Position numbers and translations under genes: made by a program. The notes below the pieces were generated by a model. The model saw only the letters and a list, made by a program, of their open reading frames with translations. It ran no database searches and was not told the DNA's origin. Positions 32,336 through 41,874 of a stretch of 64,000 nt of DNA are shown here, in pieces. The stretch's first letter is position 1, and each line of letters opens with the position of its first letter. Source of the DNA: a bacterium (lineage in GTDB: Bacteria > UBP6 > JAFGXH01); NCBI GenBank assembly GCA_027064085.1, contig JAMOQH010000141.1, forward strand, positions 1-64,000, given 5' to 3'.

Positions 32336-35300
32336 ATGACAGAAGAAAAAGAGTTTTTTAAACAGCCCATTTCAAAAGAAATTTGGGCTTCAAAATATCA
32401 ATTAAAAGACAAAGATGGTGAGCCTGTTGAAAATGATATTATGGATACATTTAATAGAGTTGCAAATAAATTATCGGAAAATGAAAGCAATAAAGAATAT
32501 TGGAAAAATGAATTTTTAAATTTAATGATTAATGGTAAATTTATCGCTGCAGGTAGAATTATTTCAAATGCAGGAGCTGAAAAATATAAAAACAATACAT
32601 CACTTATAAACTGTACAGTGATGAATCAAATTCCCGACTCTATGGAAGGAATAATGCAAGTTGTAAAAGAAAGTGCAAGAACCCTACAAAGAGGAAGTGG
32701 GGTTGGTTACGATTTTTCTACAATTAGACCTAAAGGTGCATTGGTAAGAGGTGTGGGAAGTGGTACAAGTGGTCCTTTATCATTTATGGAAATTTATGAT
32801 AAAATGTGCTTTACAATTCAATCAGCTGGAGGTCGAAGAGGGGCTCAAATGGGATTAATGGATTGTCAACACCCTGATATTATGGATTATATTAAAGCCA
32901 AACGAGAAGATGGTAAACTTAGACAATTTAATTTATCTGTATTAATTACTAAAAAATTTATGGATGCTGTAATTAACAATGAATTGTGGGAATTATGGTT
33001 TTGGGAAAGAAAATCAAGTTTAAACACAGAAACAATTGAAAAAAACTTAATTAAAGTTATAAAAAAAGGCGATATTCCATATAATCATCCAGAATATCAT
33101 TATTTTCAATACGAGAAAGAACATATTGAAGTTGAATATGATAACATTGACCCTAGTGAAATTTTTGTAAAAAAAGTTTATGAAAGAATTCCAGCACAGA
33201 AAATTTGGAATTTAATAATGAAATCAACTTATGATTATGCAGAACCTGGCTTTATTTTAATAGATGAAGTAAACCATAAAAATAACCTTTGGTGGTTAGA
33301 AACAATTAGAGCAACAAATCCATGTGTTACATCGGATACTTGGGTTCAAACAAATAATGGTCCATTACAGGTTAATGATTTAATAAATAAGCAATTTACA
33401 GCTAGAATAAATGGAGCAGAATATCTTAGTGCAAAAGAAGGTTTTTTCAAAACAGCAACTAAAAAAATTATTGAATTAGAGACATCAGATGGATATAAAA
33501 TAAAGCTAACTGATGACCATAAAATAAAGAAAGTAACTAAATTTACAAGAAATACTATTGAATCAGAATGGTGTGAAGCTGGAAAAATAAAAGAAAATGA
33601 ATATATCTTATTAAATAATCACAATAACAATATTTCATGGAAGGGAATAAATGATTATGAAGAAAATGAAGGATATTTAATAGGATTACTTATTGGTGAT
33701 GGTAGTTTTAGTGAAAACAATGCTATTCTATCTGTTTGGAAAGATAAAAATATTGTAAATGGAGAAAACTTCACTCTTTCTGGTGCTTATTCAATGATGG
33801 AATATGTTGAAAAAGCAGTACTTCCTTTAAAGAAAAGAATTGATTTCACTGGGTGGCATGAAATAAGTGGAAGAAGCGAATTTCGTTTATCATTATCATC
33901 AATAACTAAGATTGCAAAAAACCTTGATGTTTATCAGGGTAATAAAGTTATAACAGATAAAATAGAAAAATCATCTAGTAACTTCTATATAGGATTTATA
34001 AAAGGACTATTTGATGCAGATGCTTCTGTTCAAGGAACTCAAGAAAAAGGAGTTTCAATAAGACTTGCACAATCAAATATAAATACTTTAGAGTCAACTC
34101 AAAGAATGCTACTTAGACTTGGTATAAATTCTAAAATATATAAAGAAAGAAGAAAAGAAGGTAAAACACTACTTCCAGATGGTAAAGGTGAAAGTAAGTT
34201 TTATCATACTAAAGCTCAACATGAATTAATAATAAGTAATGAAAACATTATAAAATATCAAAAGACTATTGGCTTTAATAATATTGAAAAACAAAATAAA
34301 TTAACATCTTTAATAGGTAACTTTAAAAGAAAGCCAAATAGAGAAAGATTTATAACAAAATTAAAATCAATTAAATATCTTGGCTTTGAAGATGTTTATG
34401 ATGTACAAGTTCCTGGAATCAATGCTTTTGATGGAAATGGTTTTGTGTGTCACAACTGCGGCGAGCAGCCATTGCCTCCTAATGGGGCTTGTTTATTAGG
34501 CTCTATGATACTGCCAACTTATGTAAAAGAGCCTTTTACAGAAAATGCAAACTTTGATTTTGACAGCTTTAAAAAAGATATAAAAATTGCGGCAAGATTA
34601 CTTGATAATGTTGTTGAATATAATGGTCTTCCATTAGAGAATCAAGTTAAGGAAATTCTAGAAAAGAGAAGACATGGAATGGGATTTACAGGCCTAGGAA
34701 ATACATTTGCTATGCTTAAAATTGCCTATGGAAGTGAAAAATCTATAGAAATTACAGCTAAAATCAGTAAAATGCTTGCAGAAGAAAATTATATCGCAGG
34801 AATTCAACTAGGAGAAGAAAAAGGGATAGCAAAAGTTTTAGACTCTTTTTATACTCTTAAAGAGAGTTATTTAAATAGAATAGAGAAAAAATTTAATAAA
34901 AAAGACATTTCTTTGCTAAAAAAAGAAGGGCTTTTAACTAAAAAAGAGGTAAAAGGAACAGTTCTACATGCCGCTTCCAATTATTTTGATGCTTTAGATT
35001 ATGATTTAAGGCTAGAATTAGCCTTAAAAGGGTCAAGATTTACCCATGCCACAACAATAGCTCCAAATGGAACAGTATCTTTAGTTAGCAATAATGTTTC
35101 AAATGGAATAGAGCCACCTTTTATGTTTTCTTATTTTAGAAATGTAATAATAGAAGGAAATAATACAAAACAACAACAAGAAGTTATGGACTTTTCATAT
35201 TTAAAGTACAAAACAGAAATAGATAATACTGTAACACCAGATAAATTACCTAATTATTTTGTTTCAACAGAAACATTAACTGCTAAGGAACATATTGCTG

Positions 35301-35632
35301 TTCAAGCAGCTGCACAAAAATATATTGATACTAGTATATCAAAAACAATTAATGTAAAAACCGATTACCCTTTTGAAGATTTTAAAAATATTTACATTAA
35401 TGCTTATAAATCTGGCTTAAAAGGTGTAACAACTTTTCGATTTAACCCTAATTTTACAACAGGAGTACTTGTGAGTGAGAAAAACTTAAAGAAAACAACT
35501 TATGAATTTACCTTAGATGATGGTAGTAAAGTTAAATTAAAAGGAAATGAAAAGGTTGTATATGAAGGCCAAGAACATGTAGTTTCTAACCTTTATGATG
35601 CCCTAAAAGAAGGCTATTATGGTAAATTTTAA
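32336..35632 (+). CDS. nrdJ: Class II (cobalamin-dependent) ribonucleotide reductase, large part, with intein
   Basis: Reduces ribonucleotides to deoxyribonucleotides using adenosylcobalamin. The precursor has 1098 residues, of which 330-707 are an intein, leaving a 720-aa enzyme. Extein motifs: AAGRIISNAGAEKYKNNTSL, NCTVMNQIPDSMEGI, GSGVGYDFSTIRPKGA, AGGRRGAQMG, then ATNP joined after splicing to CGEQPLPPNGACLLGS (the thiyl-radical Cys region), and later FTHATTIAPNGTVSLVS. GGAGGA precedes the ATG. The C-terminus of the usual one-piece NrdJ (zinc/TSCPD module and terminal CxxC) is missing; it is encoded by the next gene, as in split NrdJa/NrdJb enzymes. Confidence 0.93.
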   Translation: MTEEKEFFKQPISKEIWASKYQLKDKDGEPVENDIMDTFNRVANKLSENESNKEYWKNEFLNLMINGKFIAAGRIISNAGAEKYKNNTSLINCTVMNQIPDSMEGIMQVVKESARTLQRGSGVGYDFSTIRPKGALVRGVGSGTSGPLSFMEIYDKMCFTIQSAGGRRGAQMGLMDCQHPDIMDYIKAKREDGKLRQFNLSVLITKKFMDAVINNELWELWFWERKSSLNTETIEKNLIKVIKKGDIPYNHPEYHYFQYEKEHIEVEYDNIDPSEIFVKKVYERIPAQKIWNLIMKSTYDYAEPGFILIDEVNHKNNLWWLETIRATNPCVTSDTWVQTNNGPLQVNDLINKQFTARINGAEYLSAKEGFFKTATKKIIELETSDGYKIKLTDDHKIKKVTKFTRNTIESEWCEAGKIKENEYILLNNHNNNISWKGINDYEENEGYLIGLLIGDGSFSENNAILSVWKDKNIVNGENFTLSGAYSMMEYVEKAVLPLKKRIDFTGWHEISGRSEFRLSLSSITKIAKNLDVYQGNKVITDKIEKSSSNFYIGFIKGLFDADASVQGTQEKGVSIRLAQSNINTLESTQRMLLRLGINSKIYKERRKEGKTLLPDGKGESKFYHTKAQHELIISNENIIKYQKTIGFNNIEKQNKLTSLIGNFKRKPNRERFITKLKSIKYLGFEDVYDVQVPGINAFDGNGFVCHNCGEQPLPPNGACLLGSMILPTYVKEPFTENANFDFDSFKKDIKIAARLLDNVVEYNGLPLENQVKEILEKRRHGMGFTGLGNTFAMLKIAYGSEKSIEITAKISKMLAEENYIAGIQLGEEKGIAKVLDSFYTLKESYLNRIEKKFNKKDISLLKKEGLLTKKEVKGTVLHAASNYFDALDYDLRLELALKGSRFTHATTIAPNGTVSLVSNNVSNGIEPPFMFSYFRNVIIEGNNTKQQQEVMDFSYLKYKTEIDNTVTPDKLPNYFVSTETLTAKEHIAVQAAAQKYIDTSISKTINVKTDYPFEDFKNIYINAYKSGLKGVTTFRFNPNFTTGVLVSEKNLKKTTYEFTLDDGSKVKLKGNEKVVYEGQEHVVSNLYDALKEGYYGKF
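33323..34456 (+). mobile_element. LAGLIDADG intein in NrdJ
   Basis: Intein of 378 residues beginning with Cys (CVTSDTWVQTNNGPLQVNDL, block A), with block B TSDGYKIKLTDDHKI, two LAGLIDADG motifs (GLLIGDG at precursor 450-456 and GLFDADA at 557-563) and ending FVCHN before Cys+1. All residues for splicing (Cys1, block B His, penultimate His, terminal Asn, Cys+1) are present. The insertion point is exactly between ATNP and CGEQ, so Cys+1 is the predicted thiyl-radical cysteine. The homing endonuclease motifs keep both acidic residues, so activity is possible. Confidence 0.95.
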
Positions 35633-35703
35633 TAAGTTAAATAAATAAAAATATTTTATCCAAATTATATACAAAATGGAGATATAAATAATAGGAGAAA
35701 AGC

Positions 35704-36411
35704 TTGAGTGGAATTAAAGAAATATCTGGAAAGATTGTAGATTGGAAAATTATAGATGAAAAAAATGGAAAACTTAGTACAGTAAAAAGAGCAAGACCAG
35801 CGGAGTTATCTGGTAGTACTTATGCTCTAAAATCTAATTTATTAAAAAGTACTTTGTATATCACCATTAACAATATAAAAATGGAAAATGGAAAAGATAG
35901 GCCTTTTGAAATATTCTTTAATACAAGAGATACAGGCAAATTTATAGAACTTCAAATTATTACGAGATTAATTTCGGCTATTTTTAGAAGAACAGAAAAT
36001 GCAGTATTTGTAATTGATGAATTAAAAGCTGTTGCTAATCCGGAAAACACAGGATACTTTAGAGGTCCAAGAGAAGAAAAAGGAGAGACAAAAGGAAAGT
36101 ATATTCCATCTATTTTTTATGAAATTGGTGAAATAATAGAAGAGCATTTTATTATTTTAGGATTTAATGACCCAAGACTTAAAAAAAAAATTATCTCAAA
36201 TAATTCGGCACCTCAAATAAAAGGGAAAATTGAATCTTGGGAAATCTATGAATTTGAAGAAGATGAATCAGATAGCGAAATCGTTTTAAACCAAGAAATT
36301 CCAGATGAAATGATTACCGGTATAGAATGCCCTCAATGTCATGAAAAAACTTTAACAAAACAAGGTGGCTGTGATGTATGTCCATTATGTAGTTATAGTA
36401 AATGTGGATAA
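35704..36411 (+). CDS. nrdJb: Class II ribonucleotide reductase C-terminal subunit (NrdJb-like)
   Basis: 235 aa. The body (RARPAELSGSTYALKS, LYITINNIKMENGKDRPFEI, LITRLISAIFRR, YIPSIFYEIGEIIEEH) matches the TSCPD module found at the C-terminus of one-piece NrdJ proteins. The end, CPQCHEKTLTKQGGCDVCPL followed by CSYSKCG, is the zinc ribbon plus the cysteine-rich swinging tail that re-reduces the active site. The start is TTG at 35704, with AGGAGA 5 bases upstream; no ATG gives a better beginning. It follows nrdJ by 71 bp on the same strand. NrdJa/NrdJb splits are known, for example in Pseudomonas. Confidence 0.88.
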   Translation: MSGIKEISGKIVDWKIIDEKNGKLSTVKRARPAELSGSTYALKSNLLKSTLYITINNIKMENGKDRPFEIFFNTRDTGKFIELQIITRLISAIFRRTENAVFVIDELKAVANPENTGYFRGPREEKGETKGKYIPSIFYEIGEIIEEHFIILGFNDPRLKKKIISNNSAPQIKGKIESWEIYEFEEDESDSEIVLNQEIPDEMITGIECPQCHEKTLTKQGGCDVCPLCSYSKCG

Positions 36412-36455
36412 ATAATTAATATAAATTATCTATCTAGAATTAAAAAAACTTCAAC

Positions 36456-36474
36456 CAAAATAAAATTTTGTTTT
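36456..36474. terminator. Weak hairpin with T-run after nrdJb
   Basis: CAAAAT and ATTTTG pair around AAA, followed by TTTT. The stem has only 6 weak pairs. The position, 45 bases after the nrdJb stop and before an unrelated gene, supports a terminator but does not prove it. Confidence 0.35.
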
Positions 36475-36568
36475 CCGTTTAAAAAAGTAACTAAATTATA
36501 AATTTATTTCTTTTTAATTGAATAATATAAATAATGAGTTATAATAAACTAACTTATGAGGTTTAAAG

Positions 36569-38119
36569 ATGAAAAAATTACCCGTTGGAATATATACATT
36601 AAAAAAAATAGTAAAAGGAAACTACCTTTATATTGATAAAACAGATATCGCTCTTGATATTATTGAAAATAATGAATATGTTTTTTTATCCAGACCACGC
36701 CGATTTGGTAAATCTTTATTTCTAGATACTTTAAAAAATATTTTTGAAGCCAATAAAGAGTTATTTAAAGGACTTTATATTTATGATAAATATGATTGGA
36801 CTAAAAAATATCCAGTTATAAAAATTAGCTTTAGTGGTAATATTTACAGTAAAGAAGATTTAAACAGAAACCTACTTCATATTATGGAAAATATCCAGAA
36901 AGACTTGAAAATCACATGTAAAAACCAAACAGATGCCAATATTTGTTTTTCTGAATTAATTAGAGAAACAAGTGAAAAATATAAAAGCCAAGTAGTTGTT
37001 TTAATTGACGAATATGATAAACCGATTTTAGACAATATTACAAAACCAGAAAATGCTCAGGAAATAAGGGAAGGCTTAAGAGATTTTTATACCAGAATAA
37101 AAGATAATGACCAATATTTAAAATTTGCATTTTTAACAGGAGTAAGTAAATTTAGTAAAACTAGTATATTTTCTGGATTAAATAATATTACAGATATAAC
37201 ATTAAATCCTAAATATGGTAATGTTTGTGGTTATACTCAAAATGATATAGAGAGTTCATTCTTACCATACTTAGAAGGGGTTGATTTAGAAAAGTTAAAA
37301 ACATGGTATAATGGATACAACTTTTTAAAAGATAAAGTCTATAATCCTTATAATATATTACTTTTTATACAAAATGGTAAATTATATAAAAACTACTGGT
37401 TTGAAACCGGGACTCCAACATTTTTAATTAAACTTATTAAAGAAAATAATTATTTTTTACCTAAACTATCCGATATAAGTGTAGGCGATGAGTTATTAAA
37501 CTCTTTTGATGTTAACAATATAAAAGTTGAAACACTTTTTTTTCAAACAGGTTACTTAACAATAGATGAAGTTAGCACAACTATTTTTGAAACACTTGAG
37601 TACAAACTCAAAATACCAAATAAAGAAGTACAGATTTCTTTAAATAATAAATTTATAGATTATTTAACAAGAGATAATAGCTTAAATACTACGAAAACCA
37701 ATATTTATCAATCACTACTGGATGCAAACTTAAAAGAGTTCAAAAAAGTTCTTATCGCCCTTTTTGCTTCAATTCCCTATAATAATTATGTAAATAACAA
37801 TATTTTATCTTATGAGGGGTATTATGCCTCTGTAATTTATGCTTGTTTATCATCATTAGGATTAAATATTATAGCAGAAGATGTTACAAATAAAGGCAGA
37901 ATAGACTTAACAGTAATTTTAAATAAAAAAGTTTATATATTAGAGTTTAAAGTATTAAATTCCACTCCTAAAACCAATACTGCATTAAATCAAATTATAA
38001 AAAACAACTATCATGAAAAATATATGGATAAATATAAGGAAATTTATCAAATTGGTATTATTTTTAATGAAAAAAAGAGAAATATCGTTAAATTTAATCA
38101 TAAAAAAGTGAAAGTATAG
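36569..38119 (+). CDS. AAA-ATPase-like / PD-(D/E)XK nuclease-family protein
   Basis: 516 aa. The N-terminal motif set LPVGIYTLKKIVKGNYLYID, then the P-loop-like FLSRPRRFGKSLFLDTL and VVLIDEYDKPILDN (Walker B), is the hallmark of the AAA-ATPase_like family. The C-terminus (YYASVIYACLSSLGLNIIAE, then GRIDLTVIL and YILEFKV) holds the D-x(n)-E-x-K core of the attached PD-(D/E)XK domain. Such genes are very common and multi-copy in anaerobes; their role is not established (nuclease, mobile or defence-related are all proposed). It is monocistronic in an AT-rich setting and looks like a recent arrival by its neighbours, but codon use is not obviously different. Confidence 0.88.
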   Translation: MKKLPVGIYTLKKIVKGNYLYIDKTDIALDIIENNEYVFLSRPRRFGKSLFLDTLKNIFEANKELFKGLYIYDKYDWTKKYPVIKISFSGNIYSKEDLNRNLLHIMENIQKDLKITCKNQTDANICFSELIRETSEKYKSQVVVLIDEYDKPILDNITKPENAQEIREGLRDFYTRIKDNDQYLKFAFLTGVSKFSKTSIFSGLNNITDITLNPKYGNVCGYTQNDIESSFLPYLEGVDLEKLKTWYNGYNFLKDKVYNPYNILLFIQNGKLYKNYWFETGTPTFLIKLIKENNYFLPKLSDISVGDELLNSFDVNNIKVETLFFQTGYLTIDEVSTTIFETLEYKLKIPNKEVQISLNNKFIDYLTRDNSLNTTKTNIYQSLLDANLKEFKKVLIALFASIPYNNYVNNNILSYEGYYASVIYACLSSLGLNIIAEDVTNKGRIDLTVILNKKVYILEFKVLNSTPKTNTALNQIIKNNYHEKYMDKYKEIYQIGIIFNEKKRNIVKFNHKKVKV

Positions 38120-38343
38120 AAAAATTACAATAATATTTAAACAATTTATTGGTTAAATATTCCATGGAAAACAAACTTCGTTTGGTTGAAATGGTAAAAC
38201 AAATACACCGTAATTACCCTAAGCCTATAAGAGTAGAATAACTATTTTATAAATAAATTAAATAAGCTTGTAAAATAATAAAATAATCCTTGCATTTAAA
38301 ATGTAAATGTAATATCACTATATCATAATATTTTAGGGGGACT
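38120..38343. other. Intergenic gap before the aminotransferase pair
   Basis: 224 bases. It contains a 25-codon frame at 38164-38241 (MENKLRLVEMVKQIHRNYPK...) without a ribosome site, which I do not annotate as a gene. No RNA gene or strong hairpin is visible. GGGGG at 38336-38340 is the ribosome site of the next gene. Confidence 0.4.
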
Positions 38344-39534
38344 ATGTACAGATCACATCACATTGAAAAGTTAATGCAAACATCCTCATGGATTAGAAAG
38401 ATGTTCGAAGAAGGTATTGAATTAAAAAAACAATACGGAGAAGAAAATGTTTTTGATTTTTCTTTAGGTAATCCAATTACTGAGCCACCACAAGCATTCT
38501 TTGATAAATTAAAAGAAATAGCAGACAATCCTGTTCCTGGTACTCATAGATACATGCCCAATCAAGGTTTATATTCAACAAGGAGTAAAGTTGCTGCATA
38601 TTATTCAAAAGAATTTGACATGAATATTAATGCCGATGATGTAATTATGACTGTAGGTGCAGCAGGTGCAATTAATGTAATTTTAAAAACATTTATAGAC
38701 CCTGCAAATGAAATCATTACTTTTGCTCCTTATTTTGCAGAATATAAATTTTATGCAGATAATCATCAAGCAAGATTAATTGTTCTTGGTAGTGATGATG
38801 AATTTAATCCAGATTTAGAAAGATTAAGGGATATGATTAATCCAGAAACTGCAGCAATAATATTGAATTCGCCTCATAATCCAACAGGCAAAATTTATAG
38901 TGAAGATTTTATAAAAGAGCTTGTTGAAGTTCTTGAAGAAGGAACAGCTAGAATTGGAAGGCCAATTTATATAATTACAGACGAACCATATAGAAAAATT
39001 GTTTATGATGGATACCAAAATCCTGTAATTTTTAAACATTATAAATATACAATTTTTGTAACATCTCACTCTAAAGACTTATCTCTTGCAGGTGAAAGAA
39101 TTGGTTATGCAATTGTTCACCCTAATATGCCATTCAAAGAAAAATTAATGACATCAATGGCATTTTCAAACAGAATTTTAGGATTTGTAAATGCCCCTGC
39201 AATTATGCAACTTCTTGTAGAAGATATTGTTTCAGAGTCTGTTAATATAGAGGAATACAAAGAAAAAAGAGATTTATTATACAATGGTTTACTTGATGCA
39301 GGCTTTACTGCTTATAAACCGCAAGGTGCTTTTTATATTTTTGTAAAAAGTCCTATAAAAAATGAAATTAAAATGATAGAGCATTTAAAAAAATATAATA
39401 TATTAGCTGTTCCTGGTGTTGGTTTTGGAAAACGAGGATACTTTAGACTTTCCTATGCTGTTAAAAAAGATGTTGTAGTAAAAAGCCTTCCTTTATTCAA
39501 AAAAGCAATGGAAGAACTACACTTTATAAAATAA
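38344..39534 (+). CDS. Class I/II PLP-dependent aminotransferase
   Basis: 396 aa, fold type I. Motifs: FDFSLGNPITEPP near the N-terminus, TVGAAGAINVILK, NSPHNPTGKIYSEDF, DEPYRKIVYDG, and the PLP Lys244 in SHSKDLSLAGERIGY; the arginine that binds the substrate carboxylate lies in FRLSY. It belongs with aspartate-type or broad-specificity aminotransferases found in clostridia and fusobacteria. A GGGGG precedes the ATG. It is followed 45 bp later by ilvE on the same strand, so both may act in amino-acid interconversion. Confidence 0.9.
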   Translation: MYRSHHIEKLMQTSSWIRKMFEEGIELKKQYGEENVFDFSLGNPITEPPQAFFDKLKEIADNPVPGTHRYMPNQGLYSTRSKVAAYYSKEFDMNINADDVIMTVGAAGAINVILKTFIDPANEIITFAPYFAEYKFYADNHQARLIVLGSDDEFNPDLERLRDMINPETAAIILNSPHNPTGKIYSEDFIKELVEVLEEGTARIGRPIYIITDEPYRKIVYDGYQNPVIFKHYKYTIFVTSHSKDLSLAGERIGYAIVHPNMPFKEKLMTSMAFSNRILGFVNAPAIMQLLVEDIVSESVNIEEYKEKRDLLYNGLLDAGFTAYKPQGAFYIFVKSPIKNEIKMIEHLKKYNILAVPGVGFGKRGYFRLSYAVKKDVVVKSLPLFKKAMEELHFIK

Positions 39535-39579
39535 TTTATTAATTACTAAATATGTTAGATTTATCTAATAGGAGGATAT

Positions 39580-40599
39580 ATGACTGTTAATATTGATTGG
39601 GATAATTTAAGTTTTAGTCTTACTCCAACTGCCTATATGTATGTTGAAAATACTTATGAAGGCTGTTGGGTTAATGAAGGAGCCTTTAGACCATTTGGAG
39701 AAATTGCAATATCACCTGCCGCAGCTGTACTAAACTATGGTCAAGGCTTATTTGAAGGCTTAAAAGCATATAAAAACCACGATGGTAAAGTTGCTTTATT
39801 TAGACATAGAGAAAATATTAAAAGAATGAATGAAGGTGCTATGAGATTATCTATGCCCACTTATGACGAAGATAAATTTATGGAAGTAATAGAAGAGCTA
39901 GTAAGAAAAAACCATGAGTATATCCCGCCTTTTGGAAAAGGAGAGCTTTATATTAGACCAACTTTATGGGGAACTACTCCATTATTAGGGGTTGCTCCTG
40001 CTAAAGATTATGGTTTTATGGTTTTTGCTTCTCCAGTAGGACCTTATTTCAAAACAGGATTTAAACCAATTAAACTTAGAATTACTAAATCTTACCATAG
40101 AGCAGCCCCTAAGGGGACAGGTAACATTAAATATATTGGTAATTACGCTAGTGGAATGCTTCCTGCTAAAAAAGCAAAAGCTGAAGGTTTAAATGAAGTT
40201 ATTTATTTAGATGCAGTTCATGATAAATATATAGAAGAAGTTGGGGCAGCTAACTTTTTTATGGTTAAAGGCAACACTCTATATACTCCAGAAAGAGGAA
40301 GTATATTAAAAGGAATAACTAGAGATTCAGTAATGACTATAGCAAAAGATATTCTAAAAATGGAAGTTATTGAGAAAAAAGTTTCTTATGAAGAAGTTTT
40401 AGATGCAGATGAATGTTTTGCATCAGGAACAGCAGCGGTTATTGCATCTATTGGTCATATTCAATATGGAGATAGAGTTAAAATATATAATAACATGAAT
40501 GTTGGACCAGTAGCACAAAAACTTTATACTATATTAAGAGAATTTCAACACATGCAAAGAGAAGATATATATGGTTGGAGTAAAGAAATCATTATTTAA
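39580..40599 (+). CDS. ilvE: Branched-chain-amino-acid aminotransferase
   Basis: 339 aa, class IV (fold IV) transaminase. ALNYGQGLFEGLKAYK matches the N-terminal part (ALHYGQ-type in the family), RPTLWGTTPLLGV is the substrate region, and PLP Lys184 lies in GNIKYIGNYASGM. EVGAANFFMV and FASGTAAVIASIG bind the cofactor phosphate. The length and YVENTYEGCWVNEG beginning fit the BCAT type II (eukaryote-like) subgroup. It makes or breaks down Leu, Ile and Val. AGGAGG lies before the start. The gene ends 8 bp inside the convergent lipoprotein gene. Confidence 0.92.
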   Translation: MTVNIDWDNLSFSLTPTAYMYVENTYEGCWVNEGAFRPFGEIAISPAAAVLNYGQGLFEGLKAYKNHDGKVALFRHRENIKRMNEGAMRLSMPTYDEDKFMEVIEELVRKNHEYIPPFGKGELYIRPTLWGTTPLLGVAPAKDYGFMVFASPVGPYFKTGFKPIKLRITKSYHRAAPKGTGNIKYIGNYASGMLPAKKAKAEGLNEVIYLDAVHDKYIEEVGAANFFMVKGNTLYTPERGSILKGITRDSVMTIAKDILKMEVIEKKVSYEEVLDADECFASGTAAVIASIGHIQYGDRVKIYNNMNVGPVAQKLYTILREFQHMQREDIYGWSKEIII

Positions 40600-41704
40600 C
40601 TTTTGAAAGTCCATCTAAATCCATAGCAAATGCTATTTCTAATAGTTTTGACGAATCTTTAAATTCATTTTTAAAATATGTAGCAACTTTAACAGCTAAA
40701 TAAGGAAGTCTAACAATCGCAATATTATCCTTTAATACTGTTATAGAAAATTTTCCTATTTTATCATGTACTAAATTTTTATTATTAAAATAACTTAATA
40801 AACCTAAAGCATCTGCTTTTCCAATATGAATTGATAATAATAATTTTTTATTTTTCTTAACAGAAATAGAAAAAGTGTTGTTTATAAAATAAATTCTGCT
40901 TAAATCCAATCCATTTAAAACTCCTTTATCGTTTATAATAAAAGGCTTAATTGTAGAAATAGCTTCAACTTCCTTTTCTTTAAATTTTTTACTAATTCTC
41001 ATAATTTTAGAGTTAAGCTCTTTAATTTTTAAAAAATATTCTTTTAACTCAGGATATTTAGTATTTTCATCAAAAATAGATTCAATCGCCTTAATATCAA
41101 ATTCTTTTAATACTTCTTCTATCATTTTATCATTTTGAACTGATTTTTTATTTGCAGTAATTTTAATCTCAATATTATTTTTCAATATAACCCAAACCCA
41201 TTTATTTTTTAAATGCTTTACAGGATAACCGCCAAATCTTTTATTATAAGCTTTTTTACCTAGCTCATTTAAGTGATCTTTATAGCTAACAATAATCCAA
41301 AACAGTTTGTGCCTTTCAATCATCTTTTTTGTTGGATAAATTGCTGTCCAAACAGAATTTGAAAAGTAAGTTACTTTTGTATATTTATATTTTCCCTCTT
41401 TTTTTATGGTTAAAGGATTTTTGATATTCTTGAAATTTTTTGAAAATTCATATATTTTTTTTTGATATTCTTTTTTTTCTTGCAGTAACTTATCTCCATA
41501 TTTAAAAATATCTGATAATTTTTCAACTTGTTTTTGACTTACTACCGATTTTTTTATTTTTAAAGAATTAAGCATTTTTTTATCTATTCTTTTTTGAATT
41601 TTTGTAGTTTGAGACTTTATACTTTCTTTATCTCTTTTTTTATTACAAGCACTAAAAACAATAATAATGATAACAAAAAGAGTCAATATTTTTTTTATTT
41701 TCAT
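40592..41704 (-). CDS. Lipoprotein of unknown function
   Basis: About 370 aa. I take the start at 41704 (MKIKKILTLFVIIIIVFSACNKKRD), because GGAG lies 7 bases upstream and the signal peptide begins there; a longer frame would add 14 residues before the signal. Cys20 is the predicted lipidation site. The mature protein is very Lys-rich with coiled or helical segments (KLSDIFKYGDKLLQEKKEYQ) and some strand pairs. No domain is recognised. It is divergent from the CpoB-like gene and convergent with ilvE. Confidence 0.65.
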   Translation of the reverse strand: MKIKKILTLFVIIIIVFSACNKKRDKESIKSQTTKIQKRIDKKMLNSLKIKKSVVSQKQVEKLSDIFKYGDKLLQEKKEYQKKIYEFSKNFKNIKNPLTIKKEGKYKYTKVTYFSNSVWTAIYPTKKMIERHKLFWIIVSYKDHLNELGKKAYNKRFGGYPVKHLKNKWVWVILKNNIEIKITANKKSVQNDKMIEEVLKEFDIKAIESIFDENTKYPELKEYFLKIKELNSKIMRISKKFKEKEVEAISTIKPFIINDKGVLNGLDLSRIYFINNTFSISVKKNKKLLLSIHIGKADALGLLSYFNNKNLVHDKIGKFSITVLKDNIAIVRLPYLAVKVATYFKNEFKDSSKLLEIAFAMDLDGLSKVK

Positions 41705-41819
41705 AAAATCTCCAACTAAAGAACAAATAATAAATCTTTCTAGCATAAAAAAAATAAATTTACAATATTTAGTTTTTTAAAAGAATATCAACAAAATAAA
41801 AATATTTAAAAACAGTAAC

Positions 41820-41849
41820 TTGACATTTTTGAATAAAATAATCTATACT
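41820..41849 (+). promoter_or_regulatory. Sigma-70-type promoter of the CpoB-like/LysM operon
   Basis: TTGACA at 41820-41825 and TATACT at 41844-41849 with 18 bases between. Transcription would start near 41856, after the ATG at 41854, which rules that codon out and favours the ATG at 41875. Confidence 0.7.
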
Positions 41850-41874
41850 TTCGATGTGTATATTTAGGGTTTCA

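Noticed and set aside
33323-34456. Group I or II intron in nrdJ
   Set aside because: The frame is continuous through the insert and protein-splicing motifs are present at both ends, so it is an intein.
38164-38241. Small gene of 25 codons
   Set aside because: No ribosome-binding site, no recognised domain and no neighbours that would need it. It may be a chance frame or a remnant.
41854-41874. Longer N-terminus for the CpoB-like lipoprotein
   Set aside because: The ATG at 41854 lies at or before the predicted transcript start, and the signal peptide starts at 41875.
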